Positions 43,583 through 52,724 of a stretch of 64,000 nucleotides of DNA are shown piece by piece. The stretch is from Clostridium culturomicium (GTDB lineage Bacteria; Bacillota; Clostridia; Clostridiales; Clostridiaceae). Location: NCBI RefSeq assembly GCF_000821305.1, contig NZ_CCXK01000012.1, forward strand, positions 1,191 through 65,190, in the 5' to 3' direction. The notes beneath the pieces were generated by a model. It ran no database searches. It worked only from the letters and a program-made list of their open reading frames with translations, and was not told the DNA's origin. The stretch's first letter is position 1; each line of letters starts with the position of its first letter. The position numbers were made by a program, and so were the translations under genes.

Positions 43583-44464
43583 ATGAAAATTAAACTATGG
43601 AAAGAAATAGTCATAGTGTGCGTATCAACCTTATGTATTATTACAATGGTTACCATGAACGGATCACCAGCAAGTAGGGGGGAAGCTCTTGAAGAGGAAG
43701 CAGTAAATGCTTTAGTCATGAAGTCTGACGGTGTAAATATAGGTATTGTTGAAAACGAGGAAGCTGGAAACGAGGCAATTGAAATTATTAAACATATCTA
43801 TGTTGGAAGTTCAGGCGTTGACAACATCAAGGATGTAGAAGTAAATAATGAAATATCCTATGAAGAAATCAAATGTGATAAAAAGGATATTTTAAATGAG
43901 GAGGAAATTTCTAATAAGATAATAGAATACAATGATAAAGGTGAGGAAAGTTTAGTTAGCTTTACAATACAAAAGGAAGCTGACGTAAAATCTATACCTG
44001 AAAATTTAAAAACTAATGATGAGGTAGCATTTAATACTTTGGGTAGTGGTAGTTCAGACCTATATAAGGAAGTTTTTCTTCATAGTTCTCTAAACACACC
44101 TATTAAAGGAGTATTAACATCTACTTTTGGTGAACAAAGAAGTGGATATAATCATAAGGGCATTGATTTAGCCGCAAATTCAGGAACTCCTATTGAAGCA
44201 GCCTTAGATGGAACTGTTTATTTTTCAGGAGTTGCAAATGGTTATGGTAATGTTGTAATGATTGATCATGGAGATAACACAGAGACAGTATATGCACACT
44301 GTAGTACATTAAAGGTATCTAATGGAGAAAGTGTAACAAAGGGCCAGATTATAGCTGAAGTCGGTAGTACAGGTGACAGCACAGGACCTCATTTACACTT
44401 TGAAATCAGAGTTAATGGAAGTCCAGTAGATCCGTTAAAGTATAACGGTTCAAGAGAATATTAA
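43583..44464 (+). CDS. Secreted/anchored M23 (LytM) metallopeptidase
   Basis: 293 residues. One N-terminal hydrophobic segment (about 8-25, IVIVCVSTLCIITMVTM) acts as signal or anchor. A central acidic region of unclear fold follows (about 30-160). The C-terminal M23 domain has all zinc ligands: His and Asp in NHKGIDLA (near 191) and the HxH of GPHLHFE near 270, plus YAHCS. It should cut peptidoglycan cross-bridges or stem peptides outside the membrane. AGGAGG precedes the ATG. Single gene with its own terminator. Confidence 0.88.
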   Translation: MKIKLWKEIVIVCVSTLCIITMVTMNGSPASRGEALEEEAVNALVMKSDGVNIGIVENEEAGNEAIEIIKHIYVGSSGVDNIKDVEVNNEISYEEIKCDKKDILNEEEISNKIIEYNDKGEESLVSFTIQKEADVKSIPENLKTNDEVAFNTLGSGSSDLYKEVFLHSSLNTPIKGVLTSTFGEQRSGYNHKGIDLAANSGTPIEAALDGTVYFSGVANGYGNVVMIDHGDNTETVYAHCSTLKVSNGESVTKGQIIAEVGSTGDSTGPHLHFEIRVNGSPVDPLKYNGSREY

Positions 44465-44469
44465 AAGAT

Positions 44470-44510
44470 AAATTGGGCTTATGATAAAGTTCATTAAGCC
44501 CAATTTTAAA
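44470..44510 (+). terminator. M23 peptidase gene terminator
   Basis: Twelve-bp stem (44470-44481 with 44495-44506), 13-nt loop, ending in a short T run. Confidence 0.8.
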
Positions 44511-44563
44511 ATATTAACAAAGTCAGATAAATAAAAACAAAGTGTTAAAATGAAATTTATTTA

Positions 44564-44592
44564 TTGACTTTACTTTTTTTTAGTAATATACT
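44564..44592 (+). promoter_or_regulatory. Fatty-acid operon promoter
   Basis: TTGACT (44564-44569), 17-nt spacer, TATACT (44587-44592). The FabT-type palindrome begins on the last base of the -10 box. Confidence 0.88.
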
Positions 44593-44620
44593 TTGATTAT
44601 CAAATTATTTGAAAATCAAA
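44592..44620. promoter_or_regulatory. Two FabT-type operators
   Basis: TTTGATTATCAAA (44592-44604) and TTTGAAAATCAAA (44608-44620), 16 bp apart. Both match the streptococcal FabT operator. The first overlaps the -10/+1 region and the second lies downstream, so binding would block transcription of fabT and the operon. Confidence 0.85.
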
Positions 44621-44638
44621 CAAAAGGGGAAAATCGCG

Positions 44639-45103
44639 ATGAAAACCTTAAGTCCTAATAGAAAAATTATAAATGAATTACTAGTGACATTATTTAATGA
44701 TATTTTAGAAATCGAAGAGAAAGCCTTAAAGCAAGGTGAACTTAATGATTTATCAGTTACTGAAATACATACTATTGAAGCTATAGGAATGTATAAACCA
44801 AGAACAATGACAGAAGTAGCTAATGATTTAGGTATTACAGTTGGGACATTAACTACGGCTATAACTAAACTAGTGAAAAAAGGATATGTAGAAAGAACTA
44901 GAGGCGAGGAAGACAGAAGGGCTGTAATGATAGCTTTAACTCGTAAGGGAAAATTAGCTTATAGAATTCATGATAAATTTCATCAAGAGATGATAAGTGA
45001 AACTATAGGTGGATTATCAGAGGTCGAAGAAGAGGTATTAGTTAAGTCCTTAGATAAAATAAATAAATTCTTTATGGAAAAATATGATTTAAAAAGCAGA
45101 TAA
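44639..45103 (+). CDS. fabT: MarR-family fatty-acid regulator FabT
   Basis: 154 residues from ATG (MKTLSPNRKIINELL), AAGGGGA upstream; the longer in-frame start lies inside the operators. Winged helix-turn-helix about 55-100 (RTMTEVANDLGITVGTLTTAITKLVKKGYVER in outline, with the wing GEEDRRAV). Gene position and its operator match make it FabT, which represses fatty-acid synthesis when bound with long-chain acyl-ACP. Autoregulation is expected. fabH follows by 12 nt. Confidence 0.92.
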   Translation: MKTLSPNRKIINELLVTLFNDILEIEEKALKQGELNDLSVTEIHTIEAIGMYKPRTMTEVANDLGITVGTLTTAITKLVKKGYVERTRGEEDRRAVMIALTRKGKLAYRIHDKFHQEMISETIGGLSEVEEEVLVKSLDKINKFFMEKYDLKSR

Positions 45104-45115
45104 GGAGTTAAAAGA

Positions 45116-46093
45116 GTGAAGGGTTCAAGAATACTAGGGACTGGGGCATATATGCCAAGTAATGTGATGTCTAACAAAGCCATTGAAGCTCTTGTTGATA
45201 CATCAGATGAGTGGATTAGAGAAAGAACTGGCATAGTAGAAAGAAGAATATCACAAGGTGAAACAACTTCAGATTTAGCGACAAAGGCAGCTATAGAGGC
45301 TTTAAAGGACAGTAATGTAACTGCCAAGGAAATAGACTTAATTATAGTTGCTACCGTAAGTGCTGATAGTATAATACCTTCAGCAGCTTGTAAGATTCAA
45401 AAGAATATCGGAGCTGATAATGCAATGGCGTTTGATATTAATGCAGCATGTAGTGGCTTTATCTTTGCATTAGATATGGCTAACAATTATATTGCAGCAG
45501 GAAGAGCAACAAAGGCTTTAGTTATTGGTGCAGAGGTTTTATCAAATATAACAGACTGGAAGGATAGAAATACTTGCGTGCTGTTTGGAGATGGAGCAGG
45601 TGCGGTTGTTTTAAGTGAGGATAAGGAGAAGCACATAAACTATGTTAACTGCAGGAGTGTCGGTGAAAAGTGGGAATCATTAACTTGCGAAGGATCACCT
45701 CTTAACAATCCATATGTAGACTGTGGAGATATTCATGATGGTAAGCTGAAAATGAATGGTAAGGACATTTATAAATTTGCAGTTAAAACTATGGATGAAG
45801 AATTTAATAGAATATTAAATGAAAGCAAATTAAAAAAAGAGAATATAGACTTTATTCTTCCGCATCAAGCAAATATGAGGATGTTAGAAAGTTTTTCAAA
45901 AAAGGTAGAAATACCTTTAGATAGATTTATCATTAATCTGCAACATGTAGGAAATACATCTGGAGCGAGTATTCCAGTGGCCTTAGATGAAGCAAATAAA
46001 GCTGGGATTTTATCTAGTGGAAGTAATCTTTTAATCATTGGCTTTGGTGGTGGATTAACTTACGGAAGCACTTTATTAAAATGGAATAAGTAA
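45116..46093 (+). CDS. fabH: Beta-ketoacyl-ACP synthase III
   Basis: 325 residues from GTG, with AAGGAG eight bases upstream. The catalytic triad is complete: Cys near 112 in NAACSGFIFAL, His in LPHQANMRM, Asn in GNTSGASIP. It condenses acetyl- or branched acyl-CoA with malonyl-ACP to start each chain. First enzyme gene of the operon; acpP follows. Confidence 0.97.
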   Translation: MKGSRILGTGAYMPSNVMSNKAIEALVDTSDEWIRERTGIVERRISQGETTSDLATKAAIEALKDSNVTAKEIDLIIVATVSADSIIPSAACKIQKNIGADNAMAFDINAACSGFIFALDMANNYIAAGRATKALVIGAEVLSNITDWKDRNTCVLFGDGAGAVVLSEDKEKHINYVNCRSVGEKWESLTCEGSPLNNPYVDCGDIHDGKLKMNGKDIYKFAVKTMDEEFNRILNESKLKKENIDFILPHQANMRMLESFSKKVEIPLDRFIINLQHVGNTSGASIPVALDEANKAGILSSGSNLLIIGFGGGLTYGSTLLKWNK

Positions 46094-46121
46094 TAAATTA
46101 TATATTTAGGAGGAAGTTAAG

Positions 46122-46352
46122 ATGGTATTAGAAAGAGTTAAAAATGTAGTAGCAAAACAATTAGGAGTAGAGGCAAGTGAGGTAAATATTACAGCTTCAT
46201 TTACAGATGATTTAGGAATAGACTCATTAGAAATATTTGAAATAGTTATGAGCTTAGAAGAAGAGTTTGAGATAGAAATTCCAAATGAAGATATCGAAGA
46301 CATTAAGAGTGTTGAAGATATAGCAAAATATATTGAAAGCAAAGTAAAGTAA
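46122..46352 (+). CDS. acpP: Acyl carrier protein
   Basis: 76 residues, highly acidic. Phosphopantetheine attaches to Ser35 in LGIDSLEIFEIV. All intermediates of the pathway are carried on it. AGGAGG precedes the ATG. A perfect palindrome lies in the 83-nt gap before fabK. Confidence 0.97.
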   Translation: MVLERVKNVVAKQLGVEASEVNITASFTDDLGIDSLEIFEIVMSLEEEFEIEIPNEDIEDIKSVEDIAKYIESKVK

Positions 46353-46392
46353 TAAGTTATAACTTGAAAATATAAGAGTTAAGGATTTAAGG

Positions 46393-46416
46393 GGTCAGAT
46401 AGTTAACTATCTGACC
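46393..46416. other. 24-bp perfect palindrome between acpP and fabK
   Basis: GGTCAGATAGTTAACTATCTGACC. In RNA it forms a stable hairpin without a following T run, so it is not a normal terminator. It may protect the acpP mRNA end or be a processing site, which would help raise acyl carrier protein above the enzymes. Confidence 0.6.
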
Positions 46417-46435
46417 TTAACCATAGGAGGTATAT

Positions 46436-47377
46436 ATGTTTAAATCGGATATATGTGAAGCTTTAGGAATTAAATATCCAATTATTCAAGGAGCTATGGC
46501 GTGGATAGCAGATAGTACATTAGCTAGTGCTGTGTCTAATGCTGGTGGACTTGGAATTATTGCAGCAGGTGGAAACACTCCAGAGAATGTTAGAGCTGAA
46601 ATAAGAAGAGCAAAAGAGCTTACAGATAAGCCATTTGCAGTAAATATAATGCTTTTAAACAGTAATGCAGATGAGGTTGCAAAGATTGTATGTGAAGAAG
46701 GTGTTAAAGTAGTTACAACTGGAGCAGGAAGTCCTGGGAAATATATGGATATGTGGAAGTCACATGGAATAAAAGTAATTCCAGTAGTAGCGTCCGTTGC
46801 TTTGGCAAAAAGAATGGAAAGAAGCGGAGCAGACATGGTAATAGCAGAAGGATGCGAAGCCGGTGGACATATTGGAGAGCTTACAACAATGGCTCTTGTA
46901 CCTCAGATAGTTGATGCAGTAAATATCCCTGTTATAGCAGCAGGAGGAATTGCTGATGAAAGAGGAATGATGGCAGCATTAGCTTTAGGGGCTAAAGGTT
47001 TCCAGGTTGGAACTAGATTTTTAGTTGCCAAGGAATGTACAGTTCATGAAAATTACAAGCAAAAAGTTATAGATGCAAAGGATATGGATTCTGTTGTAAC
47101 AGGCAGAAGCACTGGGCATCCTGTAAGAGTTTTAAGAAATAGATTAACAAGAGAGTATATAAAGCTTGAAAAGGAAGGAAATTCACCAGAGAAATTAGAG
47201 TCAATGGGAATTGGAGCTCTTAGAAAAGCTGTTGTAGATGGAGATATAAACAACGGAAGTGTTATGGCTGGTCAAGTTGCGGCTTTAGTTAAAAAGCAGG
47301 AAAGCTGCGAAGAGATAATTAAGGACTTTGTTGAAAAGACAGAAAAGTTAGTCAAAGTTGTTGGAGAGTATTTTTAG
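46436..47377 (+). CDS. fabK: Enoyl-ACP reductase II (FMN-dependent)
   Basis: 313 residues, TIM-barrel flavoprotein of the nitronate monooxygenase/FabK fold: YPIIQGAMAWIADSTLASAVSNAG in outline, AEGCEAGGHIGELTTM, and PVIAAGGIADERGM for FMN phosphate. It performs the last reduction of each elongation cycle. FabK replaces FabI in this operon, which predicts triclosan insensitivity of this step. AGGAGG precedes the ATG. Confidence 0.96.
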   Translation: MFKSDICEALGIKYPIIQGAMAWIADSTLASAVSNAGGLGIIAAGGNTPENVRAEIRRAKELTDKPFAVNIMLLNSNADEVAKIVCEEGVKVVTTGAGSPGKYMDMWKSHGIKVIPVVASVALAKRMERSGADMVIAEGCEAGGHIGELTTMALVPQIVDAVNIPVIAAGGIADERGMMAALALGAKGFQVGTRFLVAKECTVHENYKQKVIDAKDMDSVVTGRSTGHPVRVLRNRLTREYIKLEKEGNSPEKLESMGIGALRKAVVDGDINNGSVMAGQVAALVKKQESCEEIIKDFVEKTEKLVKVVGEYF

Positions 47378-47391
47378 GGAGTGATTTGAAA

Positions 47392-48333
47392 ATGAAAAAG
47401 CTAGGATTTATTTTCCCAGGTCAAGGATGCCAGTATGTTGGAATGGGAAGAGAGTTATATGAGAACTTTGAAGAAGCAAGGATAACCTTTGATAAAGCAA
47501 ATTCAATCTTAAAGAAGGATATTGCAGATCTTTGTTTTAACGGTCCTCTTGAAGAGCTAACTTCTACTGAAAATAATCAGGTGGCAATAGTTACTGTATC
47601 AATGGCTATTTTAGAAATCTTAAAATCTAAGGGAATAAATCCGTCAGCTATGGCTGGATTAAGTCTTGGAGAGTACTCAGCTTTAATTGGAAGTGGCGCT
47701 TTAAGTTTTGAGGATGGATTAAGTTTAGTTAGAAAAAGAGGACTTTTCATGAAGGAGGACAGTGATAAAAGCAAAGGTGCAATGGCTGCAGTAATAGGTG
47801 GAAGCATCGAGGACATTGAAGTTGTTTGTGAAGAGTTAAGAGAAAAGGGGATTATTGCAATTGCAAATTATAATTGCCCTAATCAAATTGTAATTTCAGG
47901 TGAAGAGCCTTTAATAGATGAAGCTATAGAAATGTTAAAGAGTAAAAAGGTAAAAAGATGCCTTAAGCTTACAGTAAGTGGTGCATTCCATACTAAGCTT
48001 ATGGGAGAGGCATCAAAAAAGTTAAGAAAAGAGTTAGATGAAGTAAAAATAGAAAAAACAGATGTTGTTATACTCCCAAATGTTACAGGGGAAGTTCTAA
48101 GTGACTTTAGTAATTTAGCAGAGCTTTTAGAAAATCAGGTTAAATCTTCTGTTCAATGGCAAAAAACTATAGAGTCTATGCTGGATATGGGGATTGATGT
48201 CTTTATAGAGGTAGGACCGGGAAAATCATTAAGTGGATTTGTAAAGAAAATTAATAAGGACGCTAAAGTATTTAATGTTGAGGATATAGCCTCTTTAGAA
48301 AATACGATAAAGAATTTAAGTGAAAGTGCATAG
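47392..48333 (+). CDS. fabD: Malonyl-CoA:ACP transacylase
   Basis: 313 residues from ATG (MKKLGFIFPGQGCQYVG); an in-frame TTG six bases earlier is less likely. GQGCQ oxyanion motif, catalytic serine in GLSLGEYSAL, histidine in SGAFHT. It moves malonyl from CoA to ACP. GGGAG precedes the start. fabG follows by 14 nt. Confidence 0.97.
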   Translation: MKKLGFIFPGQGCQYVGMGRELYENFEEARITFDKANSILKKDIADLCFNGPLEELTSTENNQVAIVTVSMAILEILKSKGINPSAMAGLSLGEYSALIGSGALSFEDGLSLVRKRGLFMKEDSDKSKGAMAAVIGGSIEDIEVVCEELREKGIIAIANYNCPNQIVISGEEPLIDEAIEMLKSKKVKRCLKLTVSGAFHTKLMGEASKKLRKELDEVKIEKTDVVILPNVTGEVLSDFSNLAELLENQVKSSVQWQKTIESMLDMGIDVFIEVGPGKSLSGFVKKINKDAKVFNVEDIASLENTIKNLSESA

Positions 48334-48347
48334 GAGTGAATTAATAT

Positions 48348-49088
48348 ATGTTTAAGGGTAAGAATGTTGTTGTTACAGGGGCAAGCCGAGGAATAGGAAG
48401 AGCAATTGCTCTGGAATTTGGAAAGCGTGGAGCTAATGTAGCAATAAATTATGTAAGCAGTGAAAGTGAAGCACAGGCAGTGGCAGATGAGATTAAAGCT
48501 TTAGGTGGAGATGCCCTGCTAGTAAAAGGCGATGTGAGCTGCTTCGAGGATGGAAAAAGATTAATTGATGAAAGTATAAAAGAGTTTGGATCTGTAGATA
48601 TACTTGTAAATAATGCAGGGATAACTAAAGATGGCTTACTAATGAGAATGAAAGAAGATAGCTTTGATAGAGTTTTAGATATAAATCTTAAGGGTGTTTA
48701 TAATACCTGTAAAAATGTAATATCACATATGATTAAACAACGTGGTGGAAAGATAATAAACATTTCATCAGTTGTAGGAGTAATAGGGAATGCTGGTCAA
48801 TCAAATTATGCGGCATCAAAAGCTGGAGTTATAGGGTTTACTAAATCTATAGCTAAAGAAGTAGCCAGTAGAGGAATAACGGTAAATGCAATTGCACCTG
48901 GATTTATTCAAAGTGATATGACAGAGGTGTTAAATGAGAATGTAAAAAAGGCGATGTTAGATGTAATTCCACTTCAAAGATTTGGAGCTGCAGAGGAGAT
49001 TGCAAAGGTAGTAGCATTTTTAGCATCAGAAGATGGTGCATATATTACAGGGCAAGTTATAAACGTTGATGGCGGAATGGTTATGTAG
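48348..49088 (+). CDS. fabG: 3-oxoacyl-ACP reductase
   Basis: 246 residues, classical short-chain dehydrogenase. NADPH motif TGASRGIGRAIA, NNAG, the catalytic Ser in NISSVVG and YAASKAG (Tyr/Lys), and the family C-terminus GQVINVDGGMVM. It reduces the beta-keto group during elongation. Nineteen nt separate it from fabF. Confidence 0.97.
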   Translation: MFKGKNVVVTGASRGIGRAIALEFGKRGANVAINYVSSESEAQAVADEIKALGGDALLVKGDVSCFEDGKRLIDESIKEFGSVDILVNNAGITKDGLLMRMKEDSFDRVLDINLKGVYNTCKNVISHMIKQRGGKIINISSVVGVIGNAGQSNYAASKAGVIGFTKSIAKEVASRGITVNAIAPGFIQSDMTEVLNENVKKAMLDVIPLQRFGAAEEIAKVVAFLASEDGAYITGQVINVDGGMVM

Positions 49089-49107
49089 TAATAGGAGGAA
49101 GTAACTA

Positions 49108-50346
49108 GTGAGTAAAAGAGTTGTAATAACAGGCATGGGAGCAGTAACTCCAATAGGAAATGACGTAGTGAGCTTTTGGAACGGAGTTAAAGCAAGTGAG
49201 TGTGGAATAGATTTTATAAAATCAATGGATACAGAAAAATTTAAAGTAAAGGTTGCAGCAGAAGTTAAGGGTTTTAATCCAGAAGTAGCTATAGATAAAA
49301 GAGAAGCTAGAAGAATGGATAAATACTGTCAGTATGCAATGGTGGCAACAGAAGAAGCTATAAAGGATTCTCAAATAGACTTAGAGACAATGGATAAATA
49401 CAGACTTGGAGTATTAGTAAGTTCAGGGATTGGCGGTCTTGAGACTATGGAGAATGAACATAAAAGAATGATAACAAAGGATACAACAAAGGTTTCACCA
49501 TTTCTAATACCTATGATGATTGAGAATATAGCCGGTGGAAATATTGCAATAAAGTATGGTGCTAAAGGACCGTGCATATCCGTTGTAACTGCATGCGCTA
49601 CTGGAACTAACAGTATTGGAGAAGGCTTTGAAATGATAAAGGCTAATAGGGCAGACGTTATAATAGCTGGAGGAACAGAAGCATCTATAACTGGAATTGG
49701 AATGGCAGGTTTCACTTCATTAACGGCTTTAAGTAACAGCCAGGATCCTAAGAGAGCATCAACACCTTTTGATAAAAACAGAAGTGGATTTGTTATGGGT
49801 GAAGGTGCAGGAGTTATTATATTAGAAGATTTAGACCATGCAATAGCAAGAGGTGCAAAAATATATGCAGAGGTAGTTGGGTATGGAACTACTTGTGATG
49901 CATATCATATTACTTCTCCAAGCCCAGACGGAGAGGGAGCTGCAAGAGCAATGAAACAGGCTATTGATGAAGCAGGAATAGAATTAAATGAGGTATCTTA
50001 CATCAATGCTCATGGAACGAGTACACCTTATAATGATAAGTTTGAAACAATAGCAATTAAGAATGTATTTGGTGAGAGAGCATATAACATACCAATAAGT
50101 TCTACTAAGTCAATGATAGGGCATTTGCTTGGAGCATCAGGATCAGTTGAGTCTATAGTTTGTATAAAAGCACTTCAAGAGGGTTTTATTCCAGCAACAA
50201 TTGGATATGAAGAGAAGGATGAAGAGTGCGATTTAGATTATGTTCCTAACGTTGGAAGAAAAGCTGAGCTTAAATATGCTTTAACAAATTCACTAGGCTT
50301 TGGAGGCCATAATGCTACACTTTTATTTAAGAGATGGGAGGAATAA
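49108..50346 (+). CDS. fabF: Beta-ketoacyl-ACP synthase II
   Basis: 412 residues from GTG with AGGAGG upstream. Catalytic Cys near 163 in TACATGTNSIGE; histidines in NAHGTSTPYND and KSMIGHLLGASG. It elongates acyl-ACP chains. Its stop is three bases before accB, so coupling is likely. Confidence 0.97.
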   Translation: MSKRVVITGMGAVTPIGNDVVSFWNGVKASECGIDFIKSMDTEKFKVKVAAEVKGFNPEVAIDKREARRMDKYCQYAMVATEEAIKDSQIDLETMDKYRLGVLVSSGIGGLETMENEHKRMITKDTTKVSPFLIPMMIENIAGGNIAIKYGAKGPCISVVTACATGTNSIGEGFEMIKANRADVIIAGGTEASITGIGMAGFTSLTALSNSQDPKRASTPFDKNRSGFVMGEGAGVIILEDLDHAIARGAKIYAEVVGYGTTCDAYHITSPSPDGEGAARAMKQAIDEAGIELNEVSYINAHGTSTPYNDKFETIAIKNVFGERAYNIPISSTKSMIGHLLGASGSVESIVCIKALQEGFIPATIGYEEKDEECDLDYVPNVGRKAELKYALTNSLGFGGHNATLLFKRWEE

Positions 50347-50349
50347 TCC

Positions 50350-50853
50350 ATGGATTATGCAGCTATAGAAAAACTAATAAAAATAGTTAATGAATCTAAC
50401 CTTAGAGAACTTGAACTAGAGGAGCCAGGACTTAAGATAAGAATGAGCAAAAATGTTTATAGCGATAGAAGTGAGAAAGTTAAAGAGGTTAATACAATTA
50501 ATGCACCAGTTGTTGCAAATGAGAGTGTAGTTACAAGTGAAGTAAAAAATCAAGTTAACATAATAGATAAAAAAGAAGAGGCAGTTACAATAGAAAAGAA
50601 TTCATTAGAAGACTGTATTTTGGTTAAGTCACCTATGGTAGGAACATTTTATGCAGCACCAAGTGAGGGTGCAGAGCCTTTTGCAAAGGTTGGAGATAAG
50701 GTTTCTAAAGGGGATATCCTTTGTATAGTTGAAGCGATGAAGCTAATGAATGAAATTGAATGTGAAAATAATGGTGTTATAGCAGAAATATTAGTTTCAA
50801 ATGGTGAAGTTGTTGAATATGGTCAGCCATTAATAGCTATAAGAAATAAGTAA
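50350..50853 (+). CDS. accB: Biotin carboxyl carrier protein of acetyl-CoA carboxylase
   Basis: 167 residues. The N-terminal part docks biotin carboxylase; a flexible linker (about 45-85) follows; the C-terminal biotinyl domain has SPMVGTFYAAPSEG and the biotin lysine at 131 in EAMKLMNEIE. It carries CO2 between AccC and AccD/AccA. Confidence 0.97.
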   Translation: MDYAAIEKLIKIVNESNLRELELEEPGLKIRMSKNVYSDRSEKVKEVNTINAPVVANESVVTSEVKNQVNIIDKKEEAVTIEKNSLEDCILVKSPMVGTFYAAPSEGAEPFAKVGDKVSKGDILCIVEAMKLMNEIECENNGVIAEILVSNGEVVEYGQPLIAIRNK

Positions 50854-50872
50854 TAATTAAGGAGAGTTATTT

Positions 50873-51331
50873 ATGGAGGATACATTAAAAACAGAGAAAA
50901 CAATATCTTTAAATATAAAAGAAATTCAAGAAATAATACCTCACAGATATCCATTTTTATTTGTGGATTCAATAGAGAGTTTAGAACCATTAAAGAGAGC
51001 AGTAGGTTATAAAAATGTAACCATGAATGAGTACTTTTTCCAGGGACATTTTCCACAAGAGCCAGTGCTTCCAGGAGTAATAATAATTGAGGCATTAGCG
51101 CAGGTTGGAGCAATAGCATTATTATATGATGAAAAATTTAGAGGTAAAATTGCTTACTTTGGTGGAATTAAAAATGCTAGGTTTAGAGAAAAGGTTGTAC
51201 CAGGTGATAGATTAAGGTTAGAAGTAGAAATTATCAAAATGAAGGGACCAATGGGAATTGGTCAAGCAACTGCTAAAGTTGGTGACAAGGTTGTTTGCCA
51301 AGCAGAGTTAACTTTTGCTGTAGGAGTATAA
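50873..51331 (+). CDS. fabZ: 3-hydroxyacyl-ACP dehydratase FabZ
   Basis: 152 residues, hot-dog fold. Catalytic His in IIPHRYPFLFVDSI and Glu in LPGVIIIEALAQVG; FQGHFPQEPVLPG between them. It dehydrates beta-hydroxyacyl-ACP. AAGGAG precedes the ATG. Embedded between accB and accC, as usual in clostridia. Confidence 0.97.
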   Translation: MEDTLKTEKTISLNIKEIQEIIPHRYPFLFVDSIESLEPLKRAVGYKNVTMNEYFFQGHFPQEPVLPGVIIIEALAQVGAIALLYDEKFRGKIAYFGGIKNARFREKVVPGDRLRLEVEIIKMKGPMGIGQATAKVGDKVVCQAELTFAVGV

Positions 51332-51350
51332 AGGTAAGGAAGGTAACTAT

Positions 51351-52694
51351 ATGTTTAAGAAAATATTAATTGCCAATAGAGGGGAAATAGCAGTTAGAAT
51401 AATCAGAGCGTGTAGGGAAATGGGAATCAAAACTGTGGCAGTGTATGCAGAAGGCGATGAAGAAGGTCTACATGTTCAGCTTGCAGATGAAAGTATATGT
51501 ATAGGCCCTAAAGCCTCTAAGGATAGTTATTTAAATGAAAATAGTATCCTTAGTGCAACAATTTTAAAAGAAGCAGAAGCTATACATCCAGGGTTCGGTT
51601 TTCTTTCTGAAAACAGCCGTTTTGCTAAAATGTGTGAAGAGTGCAATATAAAATTTATTGGACCAACTTCTGAGAATATAAGAGCAATGGGCGATAAATC
51701 AAGAGCAAAGCAGTTAATGGAGGCTGCGGGTGTACCAGTAGTTCCAGGGTCTAAGGGCTTGGTTAAAGATGAAGTTGAAGCAGTAAAAATTGCCAAGGAA
51801 ATAGGCTACCCAGTGATGATAAAAGCATCAGCTGGAGGCGGTGGTAAAGGAATAAGAATTGTACATGATGAAAACAGCTTAATAAGAGAATTTGCAGCAG
51901 CTAAAAAAGAAGCTATGATTTCCTTTAAAAATGATGATATGTATATGGAGAAGTTTATTGAAAGGCCAAGACATATTGAAGTTCAACTTTTAGCTGATGA
52001 GCATGGAAATACGGTTTATCTTGGAGAGAGAGAGTGTTCAGTTCAAAGAAAAAATCAAAAGGTTCTTGAAGAAGCACCGTCTGCAGTTGTTGATGAAATA
52101 TTAAGAGCGCGTATGGGTAGAATTGCTGTTGAAGCAGCAAAATCCATCGGCTATGTAGGTGTAGGAACTATTGAATTTTTAGTTGATAAGAACTTAGATT
52201 TTTACTTTATGGAGATGAATACAAGAATACAAGTTGAGCATCCGGTTACTGAAATGGTTACAGGAATAGATTTAATTAAAGAACAGATTAAAGTTGCAGC
52301 AGGTAATACATTAACCTTTTCACAAGAAGATGTTGAACTAAAAGGACATTCAATAGAGTGTAGAATTAATGCTGAGAATCCAATGAAGAATTTCATGCCT
52401 TGTCCTGGTGAAATAACAAGGTTACACATTCCAGGGGGAAATGGCATTAGGTTAGATTCAGCGGTTTATCAAAATTATGTAATTCCACATAGCTATGACT
52501 CAATGGTTGGAAAACTTATAGTTCATGCAAAAACTAGAGTAGAAGCCATAAATAAAATGAAGAGTGCTTTAAGTGAATTTATTATAGAAGGTGTAGAGAC
52601 TAATATTGATCTTCAACTAGAGATTTTATCTAACAAAAAGTTTGTAAGTGGAGATTTTGATACAAGTTTCTTAGCAAGTGAGCTTGGATATTAA
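51351..52694 (+). CDS. accC: Biotin carboxylase subunit of acetyl-CoA carboxylase
   Basis: 447 residues, ATP-grasp enzyme. KILIANRGEIAVRIIRACRE at the start; ATP loop ASAGGGGKGIRIV; catalytic MEMNTRIQVEHPVTEMVTG. It carboxylates the biotin on AccB using ATP and bicarbonate. AAGGAAGG precedes the ATG. Confidence 0.98.
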   Translation: MFKKILIANRGEIAVRIIRACREMGIKTVAVYAEGDEEGLHVQLADESICIGPKASKDSYLNENSILSATILKEAEAIHPGFGFLSENSRFAKMCEECNIKFIGPTSENIRAMGDKSRAKQLMEAAGVPVVPGSKGLVKDEVEAVKIAKEIGYPVMIKASAGGGGKGIRIVHDENSLIREFAAAKKEAMISFKNDDMYMEKFIERPRHIEVQLLADEHGNTVYLGERECSVQRKNQKVLEEAPSAVVDEILRARMGRIAVEAAKSIGYVGVGTIEFLVDKNLDFYFMEMNTRIQVEHPVTEMVTGIDLIKEQIKVAAGNTLTFSQEDVELKGHSIECRINAENPMKNFMPCPGEITRLHIPGGNGIRLDSAVYQNYVIPHSYDSMVGKLIVHAKTRVEAINKMKSALSEFIIEGVETNIDLQLEILSNKKFVSGDFDTSFLASELGY

Positions 52695-52724
52695 GTGTTT
52701 AGCTAACTTAAATGAGGGATAAAT

